A DNA stretch of 64,000 nucleotides from Colwellia sp. 20A7 (GTDB lineage: Bacteria > Pseudomonadota > Gammaproteobacteria > Enterobacterales > Alteromonadaceae): contig NZ_CP047130.1 in NCBI RefSeq assembly GCF_009832865.1, positions 3,348,001 through 3,412,000 of the forward strand. The letters are read 5' to 3'. This document shows, piece by piece, positions 17,925-27,361 of the stretch. The notes below the pieces were generated by a model. That model saw only the letters and a list, made by a program, of their open reading frames with translations, was not told the DNA's origin and searched no databases. Both the position numbers and the translations under genes were made by a program. Within the stretch, counting starts at the first letter, position 1, and each line of letters opens with the position of its first letter.

Positions 17925-19271
17925 ATGTCTTTAGAGTTATTACCTGAATATATTGAAAAAGTAGATGAGCTTTTTACTCATGAATTACCACTCAATGCAC
18001 TTACCGTAGAAATTGAACGTGAATTGTTACCTGAAAATACTGCCATTTTACTCGAAGCGTTTCCAATAAAGCCTCGTTTAATGCTTTGGAAAGAACTTAG
18101 TAGTGAGTACCAGCAAAATATTTTCCTAGAAATGAAAAATGAATCTAGGCAAATGCTGTTAAATGCAATGGATGATGATGCCTGTCTGCCATTATTTGAT
18201 AAGTTAGATGCAAATAGTTTACTTGAGCTTACCGAAGATTTGAGTGCGCGCTTTATTGAATACGCGATCTCTAAAATGACAGCAAAACAACGCGATCACT
18301 TCAAAAAAGCCCAAGATTATTCAGAAGAAGAAGTTGGCCATTGGCAAAGTTTCGATGAAAACAAAATATTCGCCAAACTAAAAGTATCAGCTGCTAAGAA
18401 AATCTGCTCAAAAAAACAAGTGGCTTGCAGTGAAGTTATTTATATTATTGATAATCAATCTGTTTTACTCGGTGAAGTAGCAATTAATAAATTACTGCTC
18501 TTAAATGATGAACAACCATTAGCCGAATTGATCGATGAAGAGTTTATTTTCTTAGATAGCACTAAGAATATGGATGAAGCAGCTGAAGCCGTTATTCTTT
18601 CAGGTAAATTAGCATTACCAGTTGTAGATGAAAATGGCTGTTTAACCGGTCGTTTAGACTTACATTCAGCATATAAATACAAAGAACAACAAACTGATAA
18701 CCAGTTAATTCAGTCAGCCGGTTTAAGCGAAGAAGAAGATTTATTCTCTAGTGTTTGGTTAAGTAGTAAAAACCGTGCTATTTGGTTAGGGATTAATTTA
18801 GTAACCGCCTTTTTAGCTTCTTGGTTTATCGGATTATTTGAAGCCACCTTACAGCAAGTGGTTGCTTTAGCAGTACTTATGCCAGTAGTTGCGTCAATGG
18901 GAGGAATATCAGGTAGTCAAACATTAACGCTAATTATTAGGGGTTTAGCATTAGGACAAATAAGTGATGCAAATAGACAAGCAATCATCAATAAAGAGCT
19001 AAAAGTCGGTGCAATCAATGGCATACTCTGGGCAACAGTCATAGGTATAATTACTTTTTATTGGTTTTCAAATCCTATGTTGTCGGTCACCATTTGTCTC
19101 GCTATCTTAGGTAATATTCTGGTTGCTTCCCTATCTGGTGTTTGGATACCTTGGATATTAACTAAATTTAAAATTGATCCTGCTTTGTCTGGGGCTGTAA
19201 TCTTAACTACCGTCACTGATATTTTTGGTTTTATCGCATTCTTAGGCTGCGGTACATTGTTATTGTTATAG
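17925..19271 (+). CDS. mgtE: Magnesium transporter MgtE
   Basis: A 448-residue MgtE-type channel. It has a cytosolic MgtE N domain of helical repeats (about 20-125), two CBS domains (about 135-260), and a C-terminal pore with about five TM segments (about 290-448), including the conserved pore stretch MPVVASMGGISGSQTL. The ATG at 17925 has AGGAAAAG immediately upstream and is preferred over an upstream TTG at 17895. The gene is followed after 52 bp by zntB on the same strand, so two divalent-cation transporters may be coexpressed. Confidence 0.93.
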   Translation: MSLELLPEYIEKVDELFTHELPLNALTVEIERELLPENTAILLEAFPIKPRLMLWKELSSEYQQNIFLEMKNESRQMLLNAMDDDACLPLFDKLDANSLLELTEDLSARFIEYAISKMTAKQRDHFKKAQDYSEEEVGHWQSFDENKIFAKLKVSAAKKICSKKQVACSEVIYIIDNQSVLLGEVAINKLLLLNDEQPLAELIDEEFIFLDSTKNMDEAAEAVILSGKLALPVVDENGCLTGRLDLHSAYKYKEQQTDNQLIQSAGLSEEEDLFSSVWLSSKNRAIWLGINLVTAFLASWFIGLFEATLQQVVALAVLMPVVASMGGISGSQTLTLIIRGLALGQISDANRQAIINKELKVGAINGILWATVIGIITFYWFSNPMLSVTICLAILGNILVASLSGVWIPWILTKFKIDPALSGAVILTTVTDIFGFIAFLGCGTLLLL

Positions 19272-19323
19272 AAATTCTATAGCAAATTATATTTTTGTTA
19301 GAGATAACAATTTTGAGGTAATT

Positions 19324-20286
19324 ATGAGTCAAGCAGACTTTATTTATGGTTATTATTTTGATCAACGTAACCAAGACGACACTATTTCATCACTCGATAC
19401 GTTAGAAAGTAATCGCCCTTACTGGTTGCATTTTGATTATACGAAAGACGAAACTAAACAATGGCTAGAACAGCAAGAGGATTTAAATCCTGTTGTTATT
19501 AGTGCTTTACTAAATGATGAAACACGCCCTAGAGCGACCATGCTTAATGACGGAGTATTACTATCATTAAGAGGCGTAAACCTAGCGCCAAATAGTGATC
19601 CTCAAGATATGGTATCTATCCGTATATGGTTTACTAAAAATAATATTATCAGTACACGTGCTCGTACTTTACTATCAACCAAAGATATAGCGACAAATTT
19701 TGATAACAATTGCGGCCCTAAAAGTGCGTCAGAATTTATCACTTTAATGACCGAAAATTTGATTGTAAGAATGAGTCAAACTCTTTATGAAATAGAAGAT
19801 AATGTATCAGAAATAGAAGAGAACACTTTAGCAGCAAATAGTTATGATCTGCGAAATGAGCTCTCTGATTTACGAAGACAGATTATTTCCCTTAGACGTT
19901 ATTTATCTCCTCAACGAGAAGCAATGACTCAATTAGTAAGCGATAAAATCACACTTTTTTCAAACGAAGAAAAAATACAATTACGAGAAACCTCTGATCA
20001 TTTGACGCGCTACATTGAAGATTTAGACTCAATTAAAGACCGAGCAATTGTATGCCAAGAAGAGTTAAATAATAAATTGACCGAACAAATGAATAATAGA
20101 ATGTTTGTGCTATCGGTTGTTGCCGCAATATTTCTTCCTTTAGGGTTTTTAACTGGTTTGTTAGGTATTAACGTTGGCGGTATACCTGGCTCTGAAAATA
20201 CTTACGCATTTAGTATTTTTATTTTAATACTCATTGCTGTAGTTATTTTACAAGTATGGGTTTTCAAAAAGAAAAAATGGTTTTAG
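19324..20286 (+). CDS. zntB: Zinc transporter ZntB (CorA family)
   Basis: A 320-residue CorA-superfamily protein. A soluble N-terminal funnel (about 1-250) includes the long stalk helix, and two C-terminal TM helices follow (about 260-280 and 295-313). The pore signature is GLLGINVGGIPG, that is GIN with the GGIPG loop of ZntB-type proteins rather than the GMN loop of classic CorA. It moves Zn2+ or other divalent cations across the inner membrane. The ribosome site GAGGTA lies 5 bp before the ATG. Confidence 0.88.
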   Translation: MSQADFIYGYYFDQRNQDDTISSLDTLESNRPYWLHFDYTKDETKQWLEQQEDLNPVVISALLNDETRPRATMLNDGVLLSLRGVNLAPNSDPQDMVSIRIWFTKNNIISTRARTLLSTKDIATNFDNNCGPKSASEFITLMTENLIVRMSQTLYEIEDNVSEIEENTLAANSYDLRNELSDLRRQIISLRRYLSPQREAMTQLVSDKITLFSNEEKIQLRETSDHLTRYIEDLDSIKDRAIVCQEELNNKLTEQMNNRMFVLSVVAAIFLPLGFLTGLLGINVGGIPGSENTYAFSIFILILIAVVILQVWVFKKKKWF

Positions 20287-20613
20287 TTTATTTACCGGGG
20301 TTTGTATTCACAAACCTCTTGAATACCCCAGTAAAAAAACATGTAGCTATTATCACGCTTTAACCCCTAACATGTATTTATAAATTCAGTTGTTTCGAGT
20401 GACCGCTGTGGTGGCTCAGAAGCCAGTCACGTTGATATTCAATCAGGTTTGAGTGTATGACTCCTGCAAGCTCAGACTGTGTGAAAACTCAGTTTTGATC
20501 ACCTTTTGGACTAAGTACACAATTGATATGATCAATCGGTCTTAGTAGGGGATCCAAGTCAACGATAAGATTTAGTATAATAAAGCGGTAAACCAACGCA
20601 GGAGATTACCGTA
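20287..20613. other. Intergenic region with the presumed left end of an IS1182-like element
   Basis: A hairpin GTTTGT-ATTC-ACAAAC (20300-20315), flanked by GGGG and CCCC arms, may end the zntB transcript but lacks a T-run on this strand. The rest carries no open frame and leads to the ribosome site (CAGGAG) of the truncated transposase gene. The exact IS left boundary was not resolvable by eye. Confidence 0.4.
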
Positions 20614-20943
20614 ATGTCTCATCACATAAAAGGCCAATCAAGAACCCAAGCGACCCTGTTCCCTGAAGCGTTAGATGACTTTGTTACCGATGAAAATCCT
20701 GTAAGAGTCATTGATGCTTTTGTTGATAGTATAGACTTAGCTTCATTAGGATTTGAAAAAGTTAAAACCAAAGCAACTGGCCGCCCATGTTACCATCCAG
20801 CTATGATGCTCAAACTCTATATTTATGGTTATTTGAATCGTATCCAATCATCTCGACGATTAGAAAAAGAAACTCACCGCAATGTTGAATTAATGTGGCT
20901 TCTTGAGCGTTTAACCCCTGACTTTAAAACCATCGCAGACTGA
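20614..20943 (+). pseudogene. Truncated IS1182-like transposase
   Basis: This is the N-terminal 108 residues of a DDE transposase: MSHHIKGQSRTQATLFPE, then GRPCYHPAMMLKLYIYGYLN and SSRRLEKETHRNVELMWLL, which is the typical IS1182/IS5-like N-terminal domain. The frame is cut at TPDFKTIAD where the IS3-family element begins (20941). No remainder of the gene was found on the other side of that element (22205 onward) or beyond the second copy (52786 onward), so the catalytic domain is lost. Confidence 0.88.
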
Positions 20944-20971
20944 CCTGGTCAAGTAAATTCAGACACCCTAG

Positions 20972-21808
20972 TTAAGCTAATTTTTCTAACTCATTAATTT
21001 TCAATTCAAAATCATTAGGGCTTTGATACCCTAAGTAAGAGTGTAGTCGGTTACTGTTGTACCACATGGTTATGTAATTCATTATATCTTGTTGAGCTTC
21101 ATAGCGTGTTTCATAATTTTTCCAGTGAACACGCTCTTGCTTTAGGCTGCCAAAGAAGCTTTCAGCAACGGCATTATCCCAACAGCAACCCTTTTTACTC
21201 ATACTACCAATAAAGCCATTGTTATTGAGTAATTGTCTATACTGGTGACTTGCGTATTGAACACCTTGATCGGAATGAACAATAAGTCCTTTCTCAGGGC
21301 TTCTTTGCCAAATAGCCATTGTTAGTGCATCACAGACAAGTTGAGCTTTCATTCTCGACCCCATGCTCCAACCAACAACTTTACGAGAGTACAAGTCAAT
21401 AACAACGGCTAAATAGAGCCAACCTTCTGCTGTCCAAATGTAAGTAATATCACCGACAAATGCTTGATTTGCTTGCTCTATGGTAAAGTTTTGTTCAAGT
21501 TCATTTTTATAAAGTGGCTTATTGTGAGCACTATTAGTAGTGACTTTATATTTCTTTTTATAGCGAACCCAAACATTTGCCTCTTTCATTAATTTGGCTA
21601 CTTTCCATCGACTGATAGGAAAACTCAAAGCATTCAGTACCGCTTTAATACGCCTTTCGCCATAAGTATTGTCACTGAATTTGGCAATATCCTTTATTAA
21701 CTCAATCATTTCTTGATGTGTTGCATTATTTGTTTTACTTGTATTACGTTTCTGATAACTATAATAATTATTAGTTTTCACGCCCAATACGCGGCACATT
21801 AATACCAC
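20972..21808 (-). CDS. IS3-family transposase OrfB (left copy)
   Basis: This is the DDE integrase domain (rve). Conserved catalytic residues are visible: D in QAFVGDITYIW, D in GLIVHSDQGVQYAS, and E in WDNAVAESFFGSLK. The segment MCRVLGVKTNNYY is typical of the OrfB start in IS150-like elements. It is probably made as an OrfAB fusion by -1 frameshifting at a run of A residues near the end of orfA, since its frame stays open up to that point. Its product differs from the right copy at about five residues. Confidence 0.92.
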   Translation of the reverse strand: MVLMCRVLGVKTNNYYSYQKRNTSKTNNATHQEMIELIKDIAKFSDNTYGERRIKAVLNALSFPISRWKVAKLMKEANVWVRYKKKYKVTTNSAHNKPLYKNELEQNFTIEQANQAFVGDITYIWTAEGWLYLAVVIDLYSRKVVGWSMGSRMKAQLVCDALTMAIWQRSPEKGLIVHSDQGVQYASHQYRQLLNNNGFIGSMSKKGCCWDNAVAESFFGSLKQERVHWKNYETRYEAQQDIMNYITMWYNSNRLHSYLGYQSPNDFELKINELEKLA

Positions 21809-21846
21809 TGACCAGATCTTCTTATGATGGGTAATAAACGAATATT

Positions 21847-22140
21847 TTACTTCGTTTCTTTTGCAAAGAAGACCGTCGCTTTTTTTAATATATCGCGCTC
21901 CATTTCTAGGCGTTTGACTTGCGCTTTTAATTGACGATTTTCTTCTTGATCGGGTGTCAGTTTTCCATTACCTCGAAAAGCTTGACCATCTTCATTTTCA
22001 GCTTCTTTGATCCAGCGGCCGAGCATTTGATTTCCAATCCCTAGATTCCTGCTAGCTTCAGAAATACTAATGTTTTGATCTCTGACTAAAGAGATAGCAT
22101 CAAGTTTAAATTCCTTGGAATATTTTTTACGTGTTGTCAT
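21847..22140 (-). CDS. IS3-family OrfA (left copy)
   Basis: An HTH DNA-binding protein of about 97 residues (KKYSKEFKLDAISLVRD, then SISEASRNLGIGNQMLGRW), followed by a leucine-zipper-like coiled coil (LKAQVKRLEMERDILKKA). The start chosen is the ATG at 22140, with GGAGA 8 bp upstream. The frame extends into the terminal repeat but that part is unlikely to be translated. It is identical to the right copy. Confidence 0.92.
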   Translation of the reverse strand: MTTRKKYSKEFKLDAISLVRDQNISISEASRNLGIGNQMLGRWIKEAENEDGQAFRGNGKLTPDQEENRQLKAQVKRLEMERDILKKATVFFAKETK

Positions 22141-22431
22141 TTTCATTCTCCGGTTAAGTTCATTATTCCTTAACTGGGGTAGTCGAATCAATTAAACCAC
22201 GTCACACTGTATGGTTATATTTTATGTCATCTTATGGTTTCAGCGACAACCATTTCACTTAAACATTAGTCCTAAATATCGCACTAACACTGTGCGCATA
22301 ACCTTTTTAGTGCATTTATTCTCACACTAAACACCAATATAAACTAGCCGTACTCGCAACTAAAGCCTTGCGCTGTTGGTATCAAGTTTGCTTATTCATT
22401 ACTAATTAAATCAATAGAGAGTAATGATTAT

Positions 22432-23442
22432 ATGCAACGTTTTATCGAAAACATGCCCAAAGCAGAATTACATGTACATATTGAAGGTACCCTAGAACCA
22501 GAATTGAGCTTTGCTTTGGCGAAGAAGAACAAAGTTGAATTAAGTTATGAAACACCTGAAGCATTAATTTCTGCTTACGATTTTAATGATTTACCTTCTT
22601 TTTTAACTATTTATTATGCTGGCATGAATGTATTGATAGAAGAAGATGATTTCTATCAATTAACATACGATTATTTAAATAAGGCTAGAAGCCAAGAAAT
22701 TTTATATGTAGAAATATTCTTTGATCCTCAGGCGCATACAGTAAGAGGTGTCAGCTTTGATACGGTTATTACTGGTATACATAAAGCGCAAATTGATGCT
22801 GAAAGAGAGTTAGGTATTAAAAGTCAGCTAATTATGTGCTTTTTACGCGATATGAGCGCAGAATCTGCTATGCAGCATTTACTATTAGCAACACCTCACC
22901 TTGATTGGTTAATTGGTGTAGGGTTAGATTCTGATGAAAGGAATAACCCACCCAGTAAATTTTATGATGTGTTTTCTGAAGCTAAAAAGCTGGGTTTAAA
23001 ACTCACGATGCATTGCGATGTAAATCAAAAAAATACTTTAGTGCATATCAAACAGTGTATTAATGAAGTAAAAGTTGACCGTATAGATCACGGCATTAAT
23101 GCTCTAGAAAGTGAAGCGTTATGCAAACTCATTAAAGAAAATAAATTAGGCCTCACTGTCTGCCCCGTATCTAATCAATTTGTTGTGCAATCGCTCACGT
23201 CTGATGAAATTCATCAGATGCTTGAAAAGGATATCTTAGTAACAATTAATTCAGACGATCCGGCTTACTTTAGAGCCTATTTAAATGAGAACCTCATTAA
23301 ACTTCAAAAGGAAGGAAGCTTTTCTCAAGATCAAATTGTTACCATGGTAGAAAATTCATTTAAAGTTGCCTGGTTAGATGACGAAATTAAAGGTAATTAC
23401 TTAAATAAATTAAAACGTTACGTTAGTGAATACAAACAATAA
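22432..23442 (+). CDS. Adenine deaminase (adenosine deaminase fold)
   Basis: A 336-residue metal-dependent amidohydrolase of the ADA family. Zinc ligands are H14 and H16 (AELHVHIEG), H194 (LTMHCDVNQ) and D275 (INSDDPAYF), with the catalytic H220 in RIDHG. Two signatures, GLDSDERNNPP and the HCDVNQ/SDDPAYF pair, are those of the adenine deaminase subgroup (adenine to hypoxanthine) rather than true adenosine deaminase (which has GxDLAG and HAGE). It is the first gene inside the left IS copy and has no obvious link to the sugar genes. Confidence 0.82.
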   Translation: MQRFIENMPKAELHVHIEGTLEPELSFALAKKNKVELSYETPEALISAYDFNDLPSFLTIYYAGMNVLIEEDDFYQLTYDYLNKARSQEILYVEIFFDPQAHTVRGVSFDTVITGIHKAQIDAERELGIKSQLIMCFLRDMSAESAMQHLLLATPHLDWLIGVGLDSDERNNPPSKFYDVFSEAKKLGLKLTMHCDVNQKNTLVHIKQCINEVKVDRIDHGINALESEALCKLIKENKLGLTVCPVSNQFVVQSLTSDEIHQMLEKDILVTINSDDPAYFRAYLNENLIKLQKEGSFSQDQIVTMVENSFKVAWLDDEIKGNYLNKLKRYVSEYKQ

Positions 23443-23702
23443 ACGGTACTTACGGTGAGTTTAAATAGTGAGAAATAAGAGTAGTATTACAACTAATTGG
23501 CAAATATTACTTGACCACTTCAGTCGAATAAAAATCTACAACAGCTTGATTGAAAAATTATTCTAGGTGGTTAAATAATGGCAAATCTTGATAATGTTTT
23601 TGCCATTATTACATATCATTTAATAAATTTGTGCTCTAACGCTGTGTATTCATACATTTAAAGTTATGCTGTAGTTGCATAGTGAAGTTGGATGGAACAT
23701 TA

Positions 23703-23726
23703 GCAAGAAGCTCCATAACTTCTTGC
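23703..23726 (-). terminator. Hairpin at the 3' end of the second TonB-dependent receptor
   Basis: GCAAGAAG (23703-23710) pairs with CTTCTTGC (23719-23726), 15 bp after the receptor stop on the minus strand. No strong T-run follows, so its activity as a terminator is uncertain. Nothing else stands out in the 298-bp convergent gap 23443-23740. Confidence 0.45.
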
Positions 23727-23740
23727 TTATGTTATAGCTA

Positions 23741-26647
23741 TTAGAATTTATATCTAACCCCCGCAGAATATTTTCTACCCCATTCAGCATAACCGCCTGA
23801 GCCTGGCATATTTGATAAGCCATTATAACCATGCCAATCTTCGTTTAAAATGTTATCTGCTTGTATAAAAGTTTCTAACCCTTCTGCCAAGTAAAACGTT
23901 GCAGAAGCTGAAGACCAAGTAGAAGAAGTAGCAGTACTTTTATACACACTTGGAGTACTACCCTCTTCATTTGTTATATTCAACGGGGACCAATGGCTCG
24001 AAATATAAGATTCTGTATGATATGCAGAGATACTTAGGCTCATAAAATCATCGTTATACATTAAATTAAGAGAATAGGTGGTATCAGGAATCCCTTCTAA
24101 AACACCTTCATTAAAACCATCAACAATTGATTCAGTATCAATATAAGTATAGTTAGATACGATACCAAAACCTGAGTCAAAAAAGTGTTGTAGTGAAAAT
24201 TCATAACCAAGTACTTTTGCTTGGTCTAAGTTTTCAGGTTGATTAACACTGAATGAAACATCTTCAAAACCTTGTGGATCCCAAGGTTGAGGATTTAAAA
24301 CACTATAGACAGGTTGATTTTCTCTATCGTTCAAATAAATATCTTGTCCTGATTGCACAAAGCCAGCAATGTCTTTTTGAAAGATAGCTGCTGAGACAGA
24401 AGAGCCTTCTTTGTAATACCACTCAACTGATATATCAGCTTGTTGCGCTGTTACAGGCGTTAAACCTGGGTTACCAAGCTTGTTAATTCTATAATCTCCC
24501 CACGTTGACGGCGAAGTATCTATTTGAGTAGACAACTGGTCAATCGAAGCTCTTGCCATTACTTCAGCATATGACAAGCGAACCACTAACTCTTCAGAAA
24601 GCTCAAACTGAAAGTTAACTGAAGGTAAAAGTTCATTGTATGTTTTGCTAATTGAAATAGGCGTTCTTTCGCCATGCACCACAATATGTGTCCATATATC
24701 AGCAGGTGCTTGATCGATGTAAGCAATAGGCCAATCCCAACCAGATGATGTTGTTTCAGTTTCAACATACCTAAGACCCACATTACCTGAAACAATGATT
24801 GAGTTGAATTCAGTTCTAAAATTACCTTGTAAATAAAGAGAAATAGTTTCTTCTTCAACAGCACCAGATAAATCAGAATTCCATGTAGGAAATAATCCGT
24901 CTGAATAACCTTCTTCATAAGGTAAACCTGTAACAGGGTTGATAATATTAGGATTACCATCAGCTGCCTTTACAGCTTCAAATGCTTTTTCTACATTGAA
25001 AGTAGCGAATTCACGAGGAAAATTGCCAACTGCATTATTTAAAAAATTGTCAAAAGGGAATGGTTCAACAACATCAGCACCAACATCAGCAAAGGAAAAA
25101 GGTGCACCACTGTATAATGACATTGTCGCTGCATTATCAAGTTGTGTTCGAGTTTTAGTACGTTTATTATAAACAGCTCCGTACTCAATACCTTCTAATA
25201 CAGCCATATCTAAAAAGATTTCATGCCTTAGAGATGCACCAATCACTTCATCTTCTATATCGACACCTTCAAGTCGGGTAAAATGAGGACCAAATTGACC
25301 ATTACCAACAAAGTCACTTACCTCTGAGATACCCGCCTCATTATCGTGAAAATCTATATCAATGCTTGGGATACCCGCGTCATTCAAAGTCATTCTTGCG
25401 GTAGTCGAATCGGCTATTCCAGGTATGGGTACTGCAACAACAAATCTATCTTTACCACCCGCTTCCCTTTTTGCATTAGACATATAAATATCACCAGACA
25501 AAATAGAATTATCGGTGATCGTATAAGTGGCATTTAAACCGACGTTGAATGTATCAACAACGCGATGCTCCTCTAACGTAACTAATTGAGGAACTAAATT
25601 ATCAACAGTAACACCAACTACTTGTATACCATCAGGATTCAAGTCGGTTGTTGGCCCACCAAACTCAACATCTCTCCAATTAGAAGAATCTGGGAAATAA
25701 TAAGATGCTGTATATCCTTTGACAGGCGTATCTAAACGTGTCCAAAGAGCATCAAAAACAACATCTAATTTATCACTAGGGCGGTATTGAAAAACACCAG
25801 ACAAGGCGGTACGTTCTTTATTTTCTTCATACGCTGTATAAGCAATGGTTGAAGGGAAAACTAATTGTCTATCTGCAGGATCGTTTGTTTCTCCATCGCC
25901 GTTACGATCCCAGTTCCAATTATCAGCTGATGCCGCTCTGAAATTATTATCTGATAATGAATCGGTGCGAGTAGGGGTTCTACTATAAAGGCCAGAGAAT
26001 AATACACCCATAGTATCATTAGCAAAAGTGTGTGTACCAACACCTGTCATTTTATAACCGTATTTTTCCGCCTGCTCACCATACTGTCCTGTCAGTGACG
26101 CCGATCCGTGGGTACCTTTATTATCGAAGGGTCTCGCTGTTTTCAAATTTATTGTGCCACCGATACTGCCTTCTAATTGGGACGCTGTAGCCGATTTAAA
26201 AACCCAAGCCTCTGAAATAACTTCTGAAGGTAATACATCAAAAGCAAATTCACGGCCACTTGAATCTGTTGCCATGATACGATCATTAATTGTAACGATA
26301 CTGAATTCAGCACCTAAACCACGAATGTTGACGCCTTTACCCTCACCACCACTTGTTCTGTCAATAGAAACACCGGTGATATGTGATAATGAATCTGCAA
26401 CATTAGCATCAGGAAAAGCGCCAAGCTCACTTGCTGTAATTCCGTCCATTATGGAATCGGCTTCGCGTTTATAGTCTAACGCTCTTATGAGTCCTGTTTT
26501 TGAGGATGTTACGGTAATAACTTCTACCTCACTTTCAGATAATTCTTCATTTTCAGCGGCATAGCTATTACTTGCAAAAAAAGCAACGCCGATAGCGATA
26601 GCTAATGTACTTTTTTTAAATCTATTTCTATTAAATGTATTATTCAT
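23741..26647 (-). CDS. TonB-dependent receptor of the sugar island (first)
   Basis: A 968-residue outer-membrane receptor. The frame is open to 26743, but the ATG at 26647 has AAGGAAG upstream and starts a proper signal peptide (cleavage after SYAA), so it is chosen. The TonB box is VEVITVT. The plug domain contains DSLSHITGVSIDRTSGGEG and EGSIGGTINLKTARPF. The beta-barrel ends in SAGVRYKF. It is related to the second receptor of the island (33988-36738), sharing SLSHI, GLGAEFSIVT and FAFDVLPSE motifs. It probably imports oligosaccharides released by the island hydrolases. An AgaR-like site lies 58 bp upstream. Confidence 0.9.
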   Translation of the reverse strand: MNNTFNRNRFKKSTLAIAIGVAFFASNSYAAENEELSESEVEVITVTSSKTGLIRALDYKREADSIMDGITASELGAFPDANVADSLSHITGVSIDRTSGGEGKGVNIRGLGAEFSIVTINDRIMATDSSGREFAFDVLPSEVISEAWVFKSATASQLEGSIGGTINLKTARPFDNKGTHGSASLTGQYGEQAEKYGYKMTGVGTHTFANDTMGVLFSGLYSRTPTRTDSLSDNNFRAASADNWNWDRNGDGETNDPADRQLVFPSTIAYTAYEENKERTALSGVFQYRPSDKLDVVFDALWTRLDTPVKGYTASYYFPDSSNWRDVEFGGPTTDLNPDGIQVVGVTVDNLVPQLVTLEEHRVVDTFNVGLNATYTITDNSILSGDIYMSNAKREAGGKDRFVVAVPIPGIADSTTARMTLNDAGIPSIDIDFHDNEAGISEVSDFVGNGQFGPHFTRLEGVDIEDEVIGASLRHEIFLDMAVLEGIEYGAVYNKRTKTRTQLDNAATMSLYSGAPFSFADVGADVVEPFPFDNFLNNAVGNFPREFATFNVEKAFEAVKAADGNPNIINPVTGLPYEEGYSDGLFPTWNSDLSGAVEEETISLYLQGNFRTEFNSIIVSGNVGLRYVETETTSSGWDWPIAYIDQAPADIWTHIVVHGERTPISISKTYNELLPSVNFQFELSEELVVRLSYAEVMARASIDQLSTQIDTSPSTWGDYRINKLGNPGLTPVTAQQADISVEWYYKEGSSVSAAIFQKDIAGFVQSGQDIYLNDRENQPVYSVLNPQPWDPQGFEDVSFSVNQPENLDQAKVLGYEFSLQHFFDSGFGIVSNYTYIDTESIVDGFNEGVLEGIPDTTYSLNLMYNDDFMSLSISAYHTESYISSHWSPLNITNEEGSTPSVYKSTATSSTWSSASATFYLAEGLETFIQADNILNEDWHGYNGLSNMPGSGGYAEWGRKYSAGVRYKF

Positions 26648-26704
26648 AGTGCTCTCTTCCTTAAATATGCATGTTAATTTCAATATTTTTATATTTATAA
26701 TCAC

Positions 26705-26724
26705 TTTTATTTTATTTGTCTTGT
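26705..26724 (+). promoter_or_regulatory. AgaR-like operator, first island receptor
   Basis: TTTTATTTTATTTGTCTTGT follows the pattern I recall for the E. coli AgaR operator (TTTCRTTTYRTTTYNYTTKK), with two mismatches. It lies 58 bp upstream of the receptor start, near the expected promoter. Confidence 0.5.
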
Positions 26725-27114
26725 GACACAAAAACATTAGCAAAAGCTTTTGAATCTTTCAAGATCTTTCGCATAAAAATTGTACAGTTTAAATTTTCAT
26801 ACCGATTAACCTCTATAAAAGTTTTCCAGAAAATGGGTAACTATCAGGTAAATTATGCCTAGTTAGCTTTTAACAATAATGTACTTACACCCAGCATAAT
26901 TTAATTTTCCATAAGAAATAAAAAACACATAAACGATTGATAATAATAACATATACAAGATAATCAATAATGAATGAGTTGTTCTTCCTGAAGGCCCTAG
27001 ATTTAAAATAACAAGGATTAACTTTGTTATAATAAAGAACATGAATAATTTTTATATAAGAATGCACTTTTTAACTTTCATTAATCGTTAAAAAAGGTCA
27101 ATACAATGTGAAGC

Positions 27115-27132
27115 TTTCGTTTGTTGTCACAT
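27115..27132 (+). promoter_or_regulatory. AgaR-like operator, transporter side
   Basis: TTTCGTTTGTTGTCACAT resembles the TTTC-(A/G)-TTT pattern of the other island sites. It is 230 bp from the transporter start, farther than the others, and is a weaker match. Confidence 0.35.
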
Positions 27133-27361
27133 CTCTTCATATGATGTAGTATGAAAATCAGTAAGATCAAAATACTAGTATTGGCGTGTTCAGGATTGAT
27201 TGAGCTTGATAAGAAACGCCCTTGTTAGTGCATAACTAATCCTTATAACGTAGATCAGCAATAAACAACCAGGTTGCATAGGTTAAGAACATAGCTTTAT
27301 CAGTTTTTAATAAACAAAAGCATATTAAAAGTGAAACCAAAATTAAAATAAGAGGTGAATA

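Larger units (their letters stand above)
20941..22204 (-). mobile_element. IS3-family (IS150-like) insertion sequence, left copy
   Basis: The 1,264-bp element has imperfect terminal inverted repeats. The left end starts TGACCTGGTCAAGTAAATTC and the right end, read inward, starts TGACGTGGTTTAATTGATTC. It carries orfA and orfB on the minus strand. Its ends and length are identical to the copy at 51522-52785, which lies in the opposite orientation. The flanking triplets (GAC on the left, CAC on the right) do not form a target-site duplication. It interrupts an IS1182-like transposase. Confidence 0.93.
26648..27361. other. Divergent control region of the first island receptor and the transporter
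   Basis: This 714-bp AT-rich region separates two divergent genes. It holds two AgaR-like sites (26705-26724 and 27115-27132). It also has inverted repeats such as AAAAGCTTTTGA near 26742. No credible coding frame was found: the 60-codon frame at 26885-27067 lacks a ribosome site and recognisable content. Confidence 0.6.

Noticed and set aside
22432..23442. Adenosine deaminase or a sugar deacetylase as the identity of the first island gene
   Set aside because: The HCDVNQ, GLDSDERNNPP and SDDPAYF motifs fit the adenine deaminase subgroup better than either.
26648..26743. A longer N-terminus for the first island receptor
   Set aside because: The extra 32 residues precede a proper signal peptide, and the ATG at 26647 has a good AAGGAAG ribosome site.
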